From Mycolicibacter heraklionensis (GTDB lineage: Bacteria > Actinomycetota > Actinomycetes > Mycobacteriales > Mycobacteriaceae): a stretch of DNA of 64,000 bases. A model generated the notes under the pieces. It had not been told where the DNA came from and searched no databases. It was given only the letters and a program-made list of their open reading frames with translations. The position numbers and the translations under genes are program-made. This document shows positions 17,425 through 27,038 of the stretch, in pieces (the first letter of the stretch is position 1; every line of letters begins with the position of its first letter). The stretch covers positions 3,848,880 to 3,912,879 of the forward strand of contig NZ_CP080997.1 of NCBI RefSeq assembly GCF_019645815.1, read 5' to 3'.

Positions 17425-17895
17425 CTAGGCTCTCGCCGCCTCGGCGATCGCTTCCCGTAGACCCCGCGTCGCCAACGCATCGGCCAGCTCGTTGTCGGCG
17501 ACCCCTGAATGGCCTTTGACCCAGAACCACTCGACCTGGTGACGGGCGCAGGCGGCCTGAAGCCGTTGCCACAGGTCGACGTTCTTCACCGGCTGCTTGG
17601 CGGCGGTCAGCCAGCCGTTGCGTTCCCAGCCTGACACCCACTTGGTGATGCCGTTGCGGACGTAGGTGCTGTCGGTGTGCAGATGTACCACCACGGGCCG
17701 GGTGAGGGCTTCCAGCGCCACGATCGGAGCGGTCAGCTCCATCCGGTTGTTGCTCGTCTCGCCGGGCTCGCCACCGCACATCTCCCGAACGTGGTGGCGC
17801 ATGCGCAGCACCGCGCCCCAACCACCGGGGCCCGGGTTGGGCCGGCACCCACCGTCGGTGTGAATGACGACCACGTCATCGGTGGATTCGGTCAT
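17425..17895 (-). CDS. rnhA: Ribonuclease HI
   Basis: Degrades the RNA strand of RNA-DNA hybrids. The 156-residue protein carries the four acidic residues: Asp14 in IHTDGGCRPNPG, Glu in NNRMELTA, Asp in HLHTDSTYVRNG and Asp near the C-terminus in NELADALA, with the WVKGHSG loop. Length is that of the stand-alone enzyme without the phosphatase fusion seen in Rv2228c. The ATG at 17895 overlaps the stop of the upstream VOC gene as ATGA, so translation is coupled; a longer frame upstream is the VOC gene read out of frame. Confidence 0.95.
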   Translation of the reverse strand: MTESTDDVVVIHTDGGCRPNPGPGGWGAVLRMRHHVREMCGGEPGETSNNRMELTAPIVALEALTRPVVVHLHTDSTYVRNGITKWVSGWERNGWLTAAKQPVKNVDLWQRLQAACARHQVEWFWVKGHSGVADNELADALATRGLREAIAEAARA

Positions 17896-18527
17896 CGGCT
17901 GAGGATAGGCGGCGAGATCATCGCGGTGCGGACCGACATGCCCAGATCGCGATGCCGCAGCGTGGTGATCCGGCGACCCGGCTGCACGGCGTCCTTCACC
18001 GGCAACGTGCGCTCGCCGAAGAACGACGCCGTCGCCTCGATATTGGCGACGACGTAGGTGATACCCCACAGCGACGACGGGCCGTCCGCCATCGTGTCGG
18101 GCGACCCGACGACCTCGAGGATCACCGGACCCAGCCGGAAGAAGATCTGCCGAATCGGCCGGCCGCCGAGTTCGGCGTCGCGTACCCGGCGCGACTGCAG
18201 CCCGACGGCAGCCAATGCCTCGACGGTGCGAGACAGGTTGGGGGACAACAGCACAACGTGATCGATCGAGGTCACGCCGTTCGGATGCGCGGCCGGCTCG
18301 GCGACCGCCGCAGCGGAACGGGAGGTGGGGATACCGTCGAGCGGGCCGTCCTGGGACAAGCCCCGCAGTGCCCACCCGCGGATGCCGGTGCCGCCTCCGG
18401 TCAGCCGCAGCCGAACCTCCCCCACCCGGCAGACGTTGTCGGGGTCCACGCTGAACCCGGCCGACCGCCACGTGTCAGCCGGATCGGCAAGATGGAGTTC
18501 GTCGACGGTGACGGGCATGCCGCTCAC
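17892..18527 (-). CDS. VOC (glyoxalase-like) superfamily protein
   Basis: A 211-residue protein. The C-terminal two thirds form a vicinal-oxygen-chelate fold: SIDHVVLLSPNLSRTVEALA carries the first metal-type histidine, followed by IFFRLGPVILEVVGSP with a glutamate and a second module around WGITYVVANIEATASFFGE. The reaction cannot be told from sequence. The GTG start at 18527 is used; an ATG three codons later (18518) is equally possible. Overlaps rnhA by 4 bases, so the two genes form an operon. Confidence 0.82.
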   Translation of the reverse strand: MSGMPVTVDELHLADPADTWRSAGFSVDPDNVCRVGEVRLRLTGGGTGIRGWALRGLSQDGPLDGIPTSRSAAAVAEPAAHPNGVTSIDHVVLLSPNLSRTVEALAAVGLQSRRVRDAELGGRPIRQIFFRLGPVILEVVGSPDTMADGPSSLWGITYVVANIEATASFFGERTLPVKDAVQPGRRITTLRHRDLGMSVRTAMISPPILSR

Positions 18528-18546
18528 CGTACTGCCGCGCAGCTTG

Positions 18547-19428
18547 TCAGGCCGATGCGTCGGGCTCGGGTTTCAGGTCGCGCCACCAGCAGAAGATGAA
18601 GACCATCATCGCCATCACCAGCGCGACGATCACCCAGAGTGTGACCGTGACGTCGATCCAGGATCCGATCGGCGGAGCATCGGGCAGCGCGTTTCTCAGC
18701 GGGACCACCGCGAAAAGCATTGCCGCATACCAGGTCGTCATCGGCGGCTGGAATTTGCGCCAGCCCAGGAAGGTCAGGTTCGCGACGATGACGCCCACCA
18801 GCGCCAAGGAGATCAGGACACCCACGATCACGGCACCGAAAGCCACCGTGCTCGGCGAGCGGTGCAGTGCGATCCGGTACGGTCCGCCGTCGTCGCGGTC
18901 GCTGACGATCTCGTTCTTCCAGCCGGCGATGTGGTCGACGAACGTCACCGACATCCGTTCCGGCATCGTGGCGTTCCCGCGGACGACGTCGACGGTGATC
19001 GGCCCGGTCTGATAGTGATCGAACGGCCACTTCGCCGAGTTGCCCGAAATGGTCAACGGGACCGGGAACTCACCGGGCACCATGCCCTTGGTCCAGGTGC
19101 GCTTCGTGGGCGTGACCGCGGAGTGCACCGCGATGCTCAGATCTTCGGTGAGCCCGTGCCTGACCGGATCGAGAAGTTCAGCACCCGGGGTGATGGTGAC
19201 CTTGCCGGTCAGGGTGCCCTTCACCGTCTGGAGATCTTCGATGTCGATGGTCACCGTGGTTCCATCGGATGACGCCAGACCTTCGGTGAGGTGGCGCGGG
19301 CATCCACACCCCGCACGCTCATACAGCGCAACGGTGACCAGGTACGACGCGACGAAGAAGACCGTCATGCCGAAGATCAGAAGCAGCCGGGGCCGGCTGA
19401 CGTGAACAGCAGGATCAGCGTTGGACAA
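18547..19428 (-). CDS. DUF4436 membrane protein
   Basis: A 293-residue protein of the DUF4436 type found in actinobacteria. One N-terminal helix (LLLIFGMTVFFVASYLVTVA) is followed by a CGCP motif and an external beta-rich domain of about 150 residues. Three C-terminal helices follow (VAFGAVIVGVLISLALVGV; MTTWYAAMLFAVVPLRN; VTLWVIVALVMAMMVFIF) with a WRKFQPPMTTWYA loop between the first two. TTG at 19428 has GAGGGAG about 9 bases upstream. Function unknown; likely an envelope protein. The next gene in this direction, the VOC protein, begins 19 bases later. Confidence 0.82.
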   Translation of the reverse strand: MSNADPAVHVSRPRLLLIFGMTVFFVASYLVTVALYERAGCGCPRHLTEGLASSDGTTVTIDIEDLQTVKGTLTGKVTITPGAELLDPVRHGLTEDLSIAVHSAVTPTKRTWTKGMVPGEFPVPLTISGNSAKWPFDHYQTGPITVDVVRGNATMPERMSVTFVDHIAGWKNEIVSDRDDGGPYRIALHRSPSTVAFGAVIVGVLISLALVGVIVANLTFLGWRKFQPPMTTWYAAMLFAVVPLRNALPDAPPIGSWIDVTVTLWVIVALVMAMMVFIFCWWRDLKPEPDASA

Positions 19429-19681
19429 GTCTGTTCTCCCTCACTCGGTCAGCTTGGTGGTCGAGAGCGACCGCTGCATCGTCTCATCGCCACCGCGTTC
19501 ACCGCCGAATTTTCGACGCACGGAACACTTGTTGGTCGACTCTCGTCGGCTCGCCGAGGCCCGCTATACAGCCGTTCTTCGGCTCGCCGAGGCCCCCGCG
19601 CCGACCCGGGCGGAACGGGAAATGTCCTTGCGGCTGAACAGGTCTGGCCGTCGAGTTGCTTGCTCGCTCGCGGAGTACGAC

Positions 19682-22600
19682 CTATCCGCGCGTCTCCCCA
19701 GGTGTTCCGGACGTACCAGGCGTGCCGTCGGGTTTGCCGTTTCCACCCGCTCCGCCGGACCCACCGTACTGCCCGTTGTATCCGTCGCCTCCCTTCCCAC
19801 CTTCCCCACCGTGGCCGTCACCGCTCGGGCCAAGCTGGCCGCCATTGCCCCCGCGACCGCCTGATCCACCGCTCCCGTTACCGCCGTTACCGCCGTTGCC
19901 GCCCCGTGCCCCGGTAGCGCCGTCACCGTTCCCGCCGTCGCCACCGCGTCCGCCGTATCCGCCACCTTGACCGCCGCTATTGGTGCCTGCGTCGCCGCCG
20001 TTACCACCAGCGCCTCCTGTGCCGTTGTTGCTGGCGGAGCCTCCGTCGCCTCCGGCGCCCGCCCGGGCGCCGTAGCGGCTGCCGTTGTCGGATCCAGCAC
20101 CACCGTTTCCTCCAGCGCCGCCAATGCCACCGCTGTCCGCGTTGCCCCCGCTGCCTCCGACGCCACCGCTGCCACCGTAGGACGCGCCACCGTCCCCGCC
20201 GTCGCCGCCGTCGCCGCCGCGGCTACCGACCCCGTTGCCCGCGCCGCCGCCGCCGCCAGCTCCGCCCGGGCCACCAGCGGTACTACCGCCGCCAGTCCCG
20301 CCGGTACCGCCCACGCCGCCATCACTCACCCCGCCGTTGCCGCCGTTACCGCCGCGCCCACCCGGCAGGCCGTAGCCACCGTCGCCGCCGCGCGCCCCCT
20401 GAGTGGCCAGCGCCCCGTCGACGCCGTTACCGCCGTTACCGCCGTCGCCGCCGTTGCCGGCTTTACCGCCGTAGCCGTTTCCAGCGCCGCCCTGCCCGCC
20501 GATGCCACCGGCCCCCCCGGTGCTACCTACGCCACGACCCGTGCCGCCGGCGCCGCCGTTCCCCCCGTTTTGCCCCGTGAGGCTGGTGAGCCGCCCACCG
20601 TCGCCGCCGCTTCCTCCGTTGCCGCCGTTTCCGCCAGTTCCTGCCGCACCCTGATCACCGTGTGCTGCTTGGCTGCCGTTGCCATTCAGCCCTCCGATGC
20701 CGCCGTTGCCCGCGGTTCCGCGAACTCCACCATCTCCCCCGTTGCCGCCGTTACCGGCGGAAGCGTTCGTACCCCCGCCAACGCCGAAACCGCCTCTACC
20801 GCCGTCACCGGCGTTGCCGGCATTACCGCCGTCACCGCCGACGCCGCCTATTCCACCGGTACCGAATGCCGCTCCGCCCGCACCACCGGAGCCACCGTCA
20901 CCACCGTCACCGCCGTCGCCGCCATCGGTGCCATCGCCGCCGTTGTTGCCCACGTCATTGAGGCCGGCGGCTCCGTTGGTCCCGCTGCCGCCGTTGCCAC
21001 CCTTGCCGCCGTTGCCGCCATCGGGATGCGTTGCGTCGCCAGCTCCCCCGGCGCCGCCGTTGCCGCCCCGCCCTCCTGCGCCACCTTGTCCTACAGCTCC
21101 GTTGTCCCCGACGCGGCCGTCGGTGTAGCCGAGTATCTTCGCTGCACCGCCGACGCCACCAGTCCCCCCTTGACCGCCGCTGCCGCCAACGCCACCGTCG
21201 CCGCCGTCACCGCCGTCACTACCAGCCGCTCCTGCTCCGCCATGGCCACCGGTGCCGCCGGTTCCACCAGTGCCGCCAGTGCCGCCGGTTCCACCGACGC
21301 CCCCGTTCCCCCCGAAGAATCCGCCAGCGCCGCCTGCGCCACCTCGCCCGCCGATACCGCCGGTGTTGCCTGCCGATCCGTTGCCGCCATCGCCGCCGGA
21401 GGCCGTGGGAGTTGTGCCGTCGGGCCCAGCGATGCCTGTTGCACCTGTCCCCCCGGTTCCACCTGCTCCGCCGTTGCCGTAGGTGCCGGCGTCTCCGCCC
21501 GCACCGCCGTTACCGCCGGCGCTTCCGGGTGTGGTGGCGTTCCAGCCGTGTCCGCCGTTTCCGCCGTTGGCGGCCGCGGTGCTCATGTAACCGGCGTCTC
21601 CGGTGTAGCCGCCGCTGCCTAACAGCCCTCCCCATCCTGCAGCGCCACCCGCGCCGGCTGTACCGGCATTACCGCCGTTTCCTCCGTTGCCACCGTCATG
21701 ATGTTCGGCGGTGCCTTCACCGCCAACACCACCGCTTCCCCCAGCCCCGCTGTCACCGCCGCGTCCGCCATTGCCACCGCTGCCGAAGAACAGTCCGCCG
21801 CCGCCTCCTGCGCCCCCGGTGCCGCCGGCACCACCGTTACCGCCAGCGCCGCCGTTTGCACCTGCGGCTCCCGAGCTGCCGACGGAGCCGGTACCGCCGA
21901 CACCACCGCTGCCGCCATTGCCGCCGCTGCTGAACCAGAGGCCGCCGCTACCACCGACGCCGCCTGCGCCTCCGGCGCCGCCATCAATATGCAGTGCGGT
22001 GCCCGCGCCACCGGCCCCACCATTGCCGCCATTGCCGCCGGTACCCCAGATGAAGCCTCCGCTACCTCCGGCGCCTCCGGCGCCGCCGTTACCTCCGAAT
22101 TGACCATCGCCACCGTCGGTGCCGTTGCCGCCATTTCCGAATAGGAAGGCCGCGTTCCCGCCCTGTCCGGGCGTGCCGTTGATCGGACCTGGAACGACGA
22201 TGCTGGTGGCGTCAGCGGCACCGGGAAGGTAGCCGGCGTTGTGGATGCCGGCGTTGACGGTGTCGACGGCACTTCCGGCATCACCGCCGTTGCCGAACAG
22301 CCATCCGGCGTTGCCCCCGCTGCCATAGTAGCCGTAGCCATTACCACCATCGCCGAACAACAGTCCGGCATCGCCACCATTGGGGTTAGCTGCTGTGCCG
22401 TCGGCGCCGTCGCCGATCAGGTACTGACCCGACAGTGAGTTGACGAAGTTGGCGAACAGCTGGCCGTCTGAGCTGTTAATCCAGGCGCTGGTGGAGTCGT
22501 GAAGTGGCGTATAGACGAGCTCGTTGAACAGAGCTCCACCGAAATTGGCGTCACCCAGGTGCACGAACAGGTCGTCCCAGTTTTGCTGCAGGAGCAGGGC

Positions 22601-22834
22601 GTCCCAGGTGGCGCCCAGGGCGTCGTGGTCCGTCCAGGTCGACGACTCGAACAACGAGGTCACCGAATCGATGATCACGTCACCAACTTCGGCACTCGCG
22701 ACCGGCGTGGCGGCCAGTGGCGCAATCCCGAACCCAAAGAAGGCGCTCAGGGCGCCTCCAGCGCCGACGGCACGACGTCGCATCCCGCGTCCCCGTACTG
22801 AACGACGTTGTCCAGCGTTGCGACGACCGGTCAT
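19682..22834 (-). CDS. PE-less PGRS glycine-rich secreted protein 1
   Basis: A protein of about 1050 residues. It begins MTGRRNAGQRRSVRG, an unusually long basic n-region, then a hydrophobic core (ALSAFFGFGIAPLAATP) and a likely cleavage after VASA. There is no PE domain. Residues about 45-150 form a non-repetitive domain ending in GQYLIGDGADGTAANPNGGD, shared with PGRS 2 and 3. The rest is PGRS-type GGxGGxGG repeat ending GTSGTPGETRG. ATG 22834 is chosen over ATG 22840 because AAGGAG lies 7 bases before it but only one base before the earlier ATG, and because the paralogues start M-[TS]-x-R. Probably exported to the envelope or surface. Unlike PGRS 2 and 3, no gjpA lies directly upstream. 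Confidence 0.88.
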   Translation of the reverse strand: MTGRRNAGQRRSVRGRGMRRRAVGAGGALSAFFGFGIAPLAATPVASAEVGDVIIDSVTSLFESSTWTDHDALGATWDALLLQQNWDDLFVHLGDANFGGALFNELVYTPLHDSTSAWINSSDGQLFANFVNSLSGQYLIGDGADGTAANPNGGDAGLLFGDGGNGYGYYGSGGNAGWLFGNGGDAGSAVDTVNAGIHNAGYLPGAADATSIVVPGPINGTPGQGGNAAFLFGNGGNGTDGGDGQFGGNGGAGGAGGSGGFIWGTGGNGGNGGAGGAGTALHIDGGAGGAGGVGGSGGLWFSSGGNGGSGGVGGTGSVGSSGAAGANGGAGGNGGAGGTGGAGGGGGLFFGSGGNGGRGGDSGAGGSGGVGGEGTAEHHDGGNGGNGGNAGTAGAGGAAGWGGLLGSGGYTGDAGYMSTAAANGGNGGHGWNATTPGSAGGNGGAGGDAGTYGNGGAGGTGGTGATGIAGPDGTTPTASGGDGGNGSAGNTGGIGGRGGAGGAGGFFGGNGGVGGTGGTGGTGGTGGTGGHGGAGAAGSDGGDGGDGGVGGSGGQGGTGGVGGAAKILGYTDGRVGDNGAVGQGGAGGRGGNGGAGGAGDATHPDGGNGGKGGNGGSGTNGAAGLNDVGNNGGDGTDGGDGGDGGDGGSGGAGGAAFGTGGIGGVGGDGGNAGNAGDGGRGGFGVGGGTNASAGNGGNGGDGGVRGTAGNGGIGGLNGNGSQAAHGDQGAAGTGGNGGNGGSGGDGGRLTSLTGQNGGNGGAGGTGRGVGSTGGAGGIGGQGGAGNGYGGKAGNGGDGGNGGNGVDGALATQGARGGDGGYGLPGGRGGNGGNGGVSDGGVGGTGGTGGGSTAGGPGGAGGGGGAGNGVGSRGGDGGDGGDGGASYGGSGGVGGSGGNADSGGIGGAGGNGGAGSDNGSRYGARAGAGGDGGSASNNGTGGAGGNGGDAGTNSGGQGGGYGGRGGDGGNGDGATGARGGNGGNGGNGSGGSGGRGGNGGQLGPSGDGHGGEGGKGGDGYNGQYGGSGGAGGNGKPDGTPGTSGTPGETRG

Positions 22835-23097
22835 TCGCATGCTCCTTGCGTTGCGTGGAAGTCAGCTCAGAGCCACTAACCCGAGGACAGCCCGGGTATG
22901 ATTTCGATGAAATCTGTCTTGCTATGAGCCCAGATTTACATTAAAGATGACTGAGTTCTCTATAGCAACTGATTCGTCTACCTATGCGGACGCGGCGACG
23001 CCTCGTGCGCACCAGCAACCGGGCTCGGGCTCAGCGGCATTGCCGGCGAACAACTGAACCGCCGTTGGCTGTCGATGTTGCCGGGAACTGTGCCGCG

Positions 23098-23655
23098 TTA
23101 GAAGACTTCGCTGTGCGGCGCCGAAATGACGAATCCGTGGGTCACCGCCGGGCCACCGCTCTTGCCGCCGCTCTCGCGCGCGGCCTTGAGCACGCAGGCC
23201 ACCTCGGTACCCATCGGTGCACCGCAGACCAGCGATTCGGTGGGCGAGAAATCCCAGAACACGATCTTGTGGCCGGGCGCCAACATGATCGACGGAACCT
23301 TTGCGGGATCGCCGAGGAGCCCGGCAGGCGCCATCGGCATGAACTGCGCCGGACCGTTGCCGTCGGCATATACGGTCCCAAGGCTGACGCTGCGGGTTCC
23401 CGCCGGGGCGCCCACGAGATTCCCGGCACAGGCCACACTGTGCGTCACTTTGCCGCGACTCTTTCGGCAGGCCAGGCCCGACGGGGTGGTGAACGCCAGA
23501 TCCGGGATTCCGGTCAGGTCACCGACCGAGCCGGGCAGCGGTCCGCTGTCGTCGAAGAGCGGATCGAGGTCGGGAACCTCGTTCGCCGCAACAGCATTCG
23601 GCACCTGGGTAAACACAGCTATCGCGGCGCACACCACCGCCAACAATTGACGCAC
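23098..23655 (-). CDS. Small secreted protein, paralogue of the 11783-12331 product
   Basis: A 185-residue secreted protein: signal peptide MRQLLAVVCAAIAVFTQVPN with cleavage near AVAA-NE, then DLDPLFDDSGPLPGSVGDL, cysteines in LACRKS, VACAG, LVCGAP and VACVLK, HKIVFWDFSP and a C-terminal VTHGFVISAPHSEVF block. It is paralogous to the product at 11783-12331. The GTG start at 23655 follows the glmS stop by 12 bases, so it is probably expressed with glmS. No known function; secretion and two disulfides are the only supported statements. Confidence 0.85.
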   Translation of the reverse strand: MRQLLAVVCAAIAVFTQVPNAVAANEVPDLDPLFDDSGPLPGSVGDLTGIPDLAFTTPSGLACRKSRGKVTHSVACAGNLVGAPAGTRSVSLGTVYADGNGPAQFMPMAPAGLLGDPAKVPSIMLAPGHKIVFWDFSPTESLVCGAPMGTEVACVLKAARESGGKSGGPAVTHGFVISAPHSEVF

Positions 23656-23667
23656 TGAAGGCTCCCG

Positions 23668-25536
23668 CTACTCGACGGTGACTGACTTGGCCAGGTTGCG
23701 CGGCTTGTCCACGTCGTAGCCGCGGGCCTGCGCCACCCCGGCAGCAAACACCTGCAGGGGGATGGTCGACAGCAGCGGCTGGTACAGCGTTGACACCGCA
23801 GGGATTTCGATCAAGTGGTCGGCGTAGGGGCGCACCGTCTCGTCGCCCTCTTCGGCGATCACGATGGTGACGGCACCGCGGGCCTGGATCTCGCGAATGT
23901 TGGAGAGCAGCTTGGAGTGCAACATCGCCGCGTTCTTCGGCGAAGGCATCACGACGATCACCGGCAGGTCATCCTCGATCAGGGCGATCGGACCGTGCTT
24001 GAGTTCACCGGCGGCAAAACCTTCGGCGTGCATGTACGCGAGTTCTTTGAGCTTGAGCGCGCCTTCCAGCGCCACCGGGTAGCCGACGTGGCGGCCGAGA
24101 AAGAGCACCGCGCTCGACGACGCGAACTGCCGGGCCAACTCGGCGACCGAGTCGATGCCTGCCAGCACATGCGACACCAGTTCGGGCATCGCCTCCAGCT
24201 GCCGGTACTCGTGCTCGACCTCGTCGGGGTACTTGGTGCCCCGGGCCTGTGCCAGCGCCAGACCGACCAGGTAGTTCGCGGTGATCTGCGCCAGGAACGT
24301 CTTCGTCGACGCGACACCGATCTCCGGCCCGGCACGGGTGTAGAGCACCGCGTCGCACTCGCGCGGGATCTGCGAGCCGTTGGTGTTGCAGACCGCGAGC
24401 ACCTTGGCCTTCTGCTCCTTGGCGTGCCGCACAGCCTCCAGGGTGTCGGCGGTTTCGCCGGACTGGCTGATCGCCACCACCAGGGTGCTGCGGTCCAGCA
24501 CCGGGTCGCGGTAACGGAACTCGCTGGCCAGTTCGACTTCCACCGGCAGCCGCGTCCAGTGCTCGATCGCGTACTTGGCCAACAGGCCGGAGTGGTACGC
24601 GGTGCCGCAGGCCACGACGAACACCTTGTCGATCTCGCGCAGCTCCTGGTCGCTCAAGCGCTGCTCGTCGAGCACGATCCGGCCGTCCTCGAAGTGCCCC
24701 AACAGCGTCTCGGCCACCGCGGTGGGCTGCTCGGCGATCTCTTTGAGCATGAAGTACTCGTAGCCGCCCTTCTCGGCGGCCGACAGGTCCCAGTCGATGT
24801 GAAAACGCCTGGCGTTGGCGGCGTCGTCGGTGCCGTGGAAGTCGGTGATGCGGTAGCTGTCGGCGGTGATGACCACGGCCTGGTCCTGCCCCAGCTCGAC
24901 GGCTTCGCGGGTGAAGGGGATGAACGCCGCCACATCCGAGCCCAGGAACATCTCGCCGTCACCGATCCCGACCACCAGCGGGGTGGACCGACGCGCCGCC
25001 ACGATCGTGCCCGGCTCGTCGGCGTGGGCGAACACCACGGTGAAGTGACCCTCGAGCCGGCGCAGCACCGCCAGCGCGGAGGCCACGAAGTCCCCGGCGG
25101 TGTCGCCGTCGCGGTACTGGCGCGCCAGCAGGTGGACGGTCACCTCGCTGTCGGTCTCGCTGGTGAACTCCACCCCGGCGCGTTCCAGCTCGTCGCGCAG
25201 CACGGCGAAGTTCTCGATGATGCCGTTGTGCACCACGGCGAACTTGCCGGCCGTGTCGCAGTGCGGGTGGGCGTTGTGGTCGGTGGGACGGCCGTGGGTG
25301 GCCCAGCGGGTATGGCCCAGGCCGGTGCCCCCGGCCAGCAGCGCGGGATCGGTCGCGGCCAGTTCGGCTTCCAGGTTGGCCAGCCGGCCGGCACGGCGCC
25401 GGACGGTCAGCTGCCCGATCCCGTCGACGACGGCGATTCCAGCGGAGTCGTAACCGCGGTATTCCATGCGGCGCAGGGCCTCGACGACCACGTCGCGAGC
25501 AGGCCGTTGCCCGACGTAGCCGACGATTCCACACAT
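23668..25536 (-). CDS. glmS: Glutamine-fructose-6-phosphate aminotransferase (isomerizing)
   Basis: GlmS makes glucosamine-6-phosphate from fructose-6-phosphate and glutamine, the first step to UDP-GlcNAc for peptidoglycan and the arabinogalactan linker. The 622-residue protein has the N-terminal class II amidotransferase domain with nucleophile Cys2 (MCGIVGYVG), GHTRWATHG and HNGIIEN. Two SIS domains follow (SQSGETADT; LGRHVGYPVALEGALKLKE) and the terminus is KPRNLAKSVTVE. The length equals that of Rv3436c. No ribosome site is obvious before ATG 25536. GlmM, the next enzyme of the pathway, is at 46173-47504. Confidence 0.97.
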   Translation of the reverse strand: MCGIVGYVGQRPARDVVVEALRRMEYRGYDSAGIAVVDGIGQLTVRRRAGRLANLEAELAATDPALLAGGTGLGHTRWATHGRPTDHNAHPHCDTAGKFAVVHNGIIENFAVLRDELERAGVEFTSETDSEVTVHLLARQYRDGDTAGDFVASALAVLRRLEGHFTVVFAHADEPGTIVAARRSTPLVVGIGDGEMFLGSDVAAFIPFTREAVELGQDQAVVITADSYRITDFHGTDDAANARRFHIDWDLSAAEKGGYEYFMLKEIAEQPTAVAETLLGHFEDGRIVLDEQRLSDQELREIDKVFVVACGTAYHSGLLAKYAIEHWTRLPVEVELASEFRYRDPVLDRSTLVVAISQSGETADTLEAVRHAKEQKAKVLAVCNTNGSQIPRECDAVLYTRAGPEIGVASTKTFLAQITANYLVGLALAQARGTKYPDEVEHEYRQLEAMPELVSHVLAGIDSVAELARQFASSSAVLFLGRHVGYPVALEGALKLKELAYMHAEGFAAGELKHGPIALIEDDLPVIVVMPSPKNAAMLHSKLLSNIREIQARGAVTIVIAEEGDETVRPYADHLIEIPAVSTLYQPLLSTIPLQVFAAGVAQARGYDVDKPRNLAKSVTVE

Positions 25537-25641
25537 AGCTGTTCAGGGTAGTGCACCCGCAGCCCACACCAGGCAATCGCGCAGGTCAGCGGCGGCTATG
25601 CACGCCGCCGCCAGACCGGCGCAGGCGATCTCCTCAGATCG

Positions 25642-26754
25642 TTACTGCGACCCACCGAACAGGTCGGCCAACAGGGCTCCGAAGTCGAAGTCGCTAGCAG
25701 CCGCAGGATCCGGGGCATCCGCGGGAGGCGGCCCGTCGAAGTCCAAGTTGCCGCTGAGCAGCAATGCGAGCACCTGCTCCAAGCCGGCTAGCGCGCCGGT
25801 CAACCCGACCCCCTGACCCGGGCCGAATGTCAGGTCGAGGGTGAGCGGATCGGTGACCGAAACGGTGATACCGAGCGCGTTGAGGATCGAGCCGCCACCG
25901 TAGATGGGCGGAGGAAGTTCGGACGCGGACAAAGCATCGATATTGCCGCCGACTTCTCCCGGGGACAGCAGCCCGCCGAAGGCGAAGCTCAGGCCGGAAA
26001 TGTCAACGCCCTCCGGCAGCAGGCCGGCTTCGGTGACCGTCGGGATCAGGAAATCCAGGTTGAGCGTGGCGCCGTTGAGTAGGCCGTTGAACATATTGGC
26101 CGGGATGTTGATCAGCTCCTGCAACGCTGCCGTGGTGTCTGGGTTGTCGCCGCCGAGATTGGCGCTGATGGCTTCGATGCTGTTGATCAGCGCCACCAGC
26201 GGCGACAGGGACGGCCCCAGGGCGCCGATCAGCACACCGGACAGCGGCGAGGTCAGGACTTGGACGATCTCCGGGATCGGGTCGGGAATTGCCGGAATGA
26301 GCCCGGGAGCCAAGGCTTCCCCTTGGTTGCTGAGCAGGCCGTAGAGCAAGAAGTTGCCCAGGAAGAAGCCTGGGCTCCCAATCCCGCCGTCGCCCGAGGG
26401 GAGGCTCGTCGTAAATTCAGCCAGCGGGTTAAGGAAGCCCTTCTGGTCGCCACCCAGGAACGTCAGGGCGGCACCCAGCTGCTCGAAGTCCAGGTTGCTC
26501 AGATCGGCGTTGCTCAGCGCGTCGCTCAGTGCGCTGTTGGCGTCCTGCATCGCGGTCTGCAGGTGCCCGAAGTTGACTTCCGCGGTATTGAAGGCGTCGG
26601 CCCACGCTCCGGTGAAATCGAGGTCGGCGGTCAGAGCGACGTCATGCATCGCGTGCGCCTCGATCATGGGCGTGGCCACCGGCGTGACAGTGATCAGACC
26701 GGCACCTACCAGCGCAACGCCGGCGGTGACAAAGGGACGCAATGTCGGATTCAT
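25642..26754 (-). CDS. gjpA: GjpA-family outer-membrane porin-like protein, paralogue 1
   Basis: A 370-residue member of the actinobacterial family named after the Gordonia jacobaea porin GjpA; the porin role is a family annotation. The N-terminus MNPTLRPFVTAGVALVGAGL is a signal/anchor like that of paralogues 2-4. The conserved block INIPANMFNGLLNGATLNLD, then GLLPEGVDISGLSFAFGGLL and GGSILNALG, is shared by all four copies. The C-terminus is acidic and ends FGALLADLFGGSQ. It is the most divergent of the four, lacking the central pocket WQ-rich segment seen in paralogue 4. GAGGAG lies 8 bases before ATG 26754. The fatty-acyl-AMP ligase at 27039 is divergently transcribed. Confidence 0.8.
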   Translation of the reverse strand: MNPTLRPFVTAGVALVGAGLITVTPVATPMIEAHAMHDVALTADLDFTGAWADAFNTAEVNFGHLQTAMQDANSALSDALSNADLSNLDFEQLGAALTFLGGDQKGFLNPLAEFTTSLPSGDGGIGSPGFFLGNFLLYGLLSNQGEALAPGLIPAIPDPIPEIVQVLTSPLSGVLIGALGPSLSPLVALINSIEAISANLGGDNPDTTAALQELINIPANMFNGLLNGATLNLDFLIPTVTEAGLLPEGVDISGLSFAFGGLLSPGEVGGNIDALSASELPPPIYGGGSILNALGITVSVTDPLTLDLTFGPGQGVGLTGALAGLEQVLALLLSGNLDFDGPPPADAPDPAAASDFDFGALLADLFGGSQ

Positions 26755-27038
26755 TTGACCAACTCCTCAACATCCAGTGTCGTGACAGTGGAAAAAACTG
26801 AGTGTGACTAAGATCATAGATAATAGAAAGCTGTGACACAAGGCCTCGGTCCCAGATTTCCGGCATCTTGGTGTGCTGTTTCGCCACCGATGCGGGCTTT
26901 TCGGGCATCTGATTTCTTGGGCTGCTCCCAGAACGTCGCAGCTAACTCAGCTCGGCTCGAGCCCACAGCGGTTATGTTGGGAAGCCGCGCGACGACCCGC
27001 GGCGGGGTCGGCCAGGAAACGACGGTCTAGGTGACGAC

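Noticed and set aside
18515..18960. Plus and minus frames opposite the DUF4436 gene
   Set aside because: Arg-rich shadow frames; the minus-strand DUF4436 reading has coherent membrane helices.
19547..19595. 16-base direct repeat CGGCTCGCCGAGGCCC at 19547 and 19580
   Set aside because: Real but short, without associated gene or recognisable role; possibly chance in GC-rich sequence.
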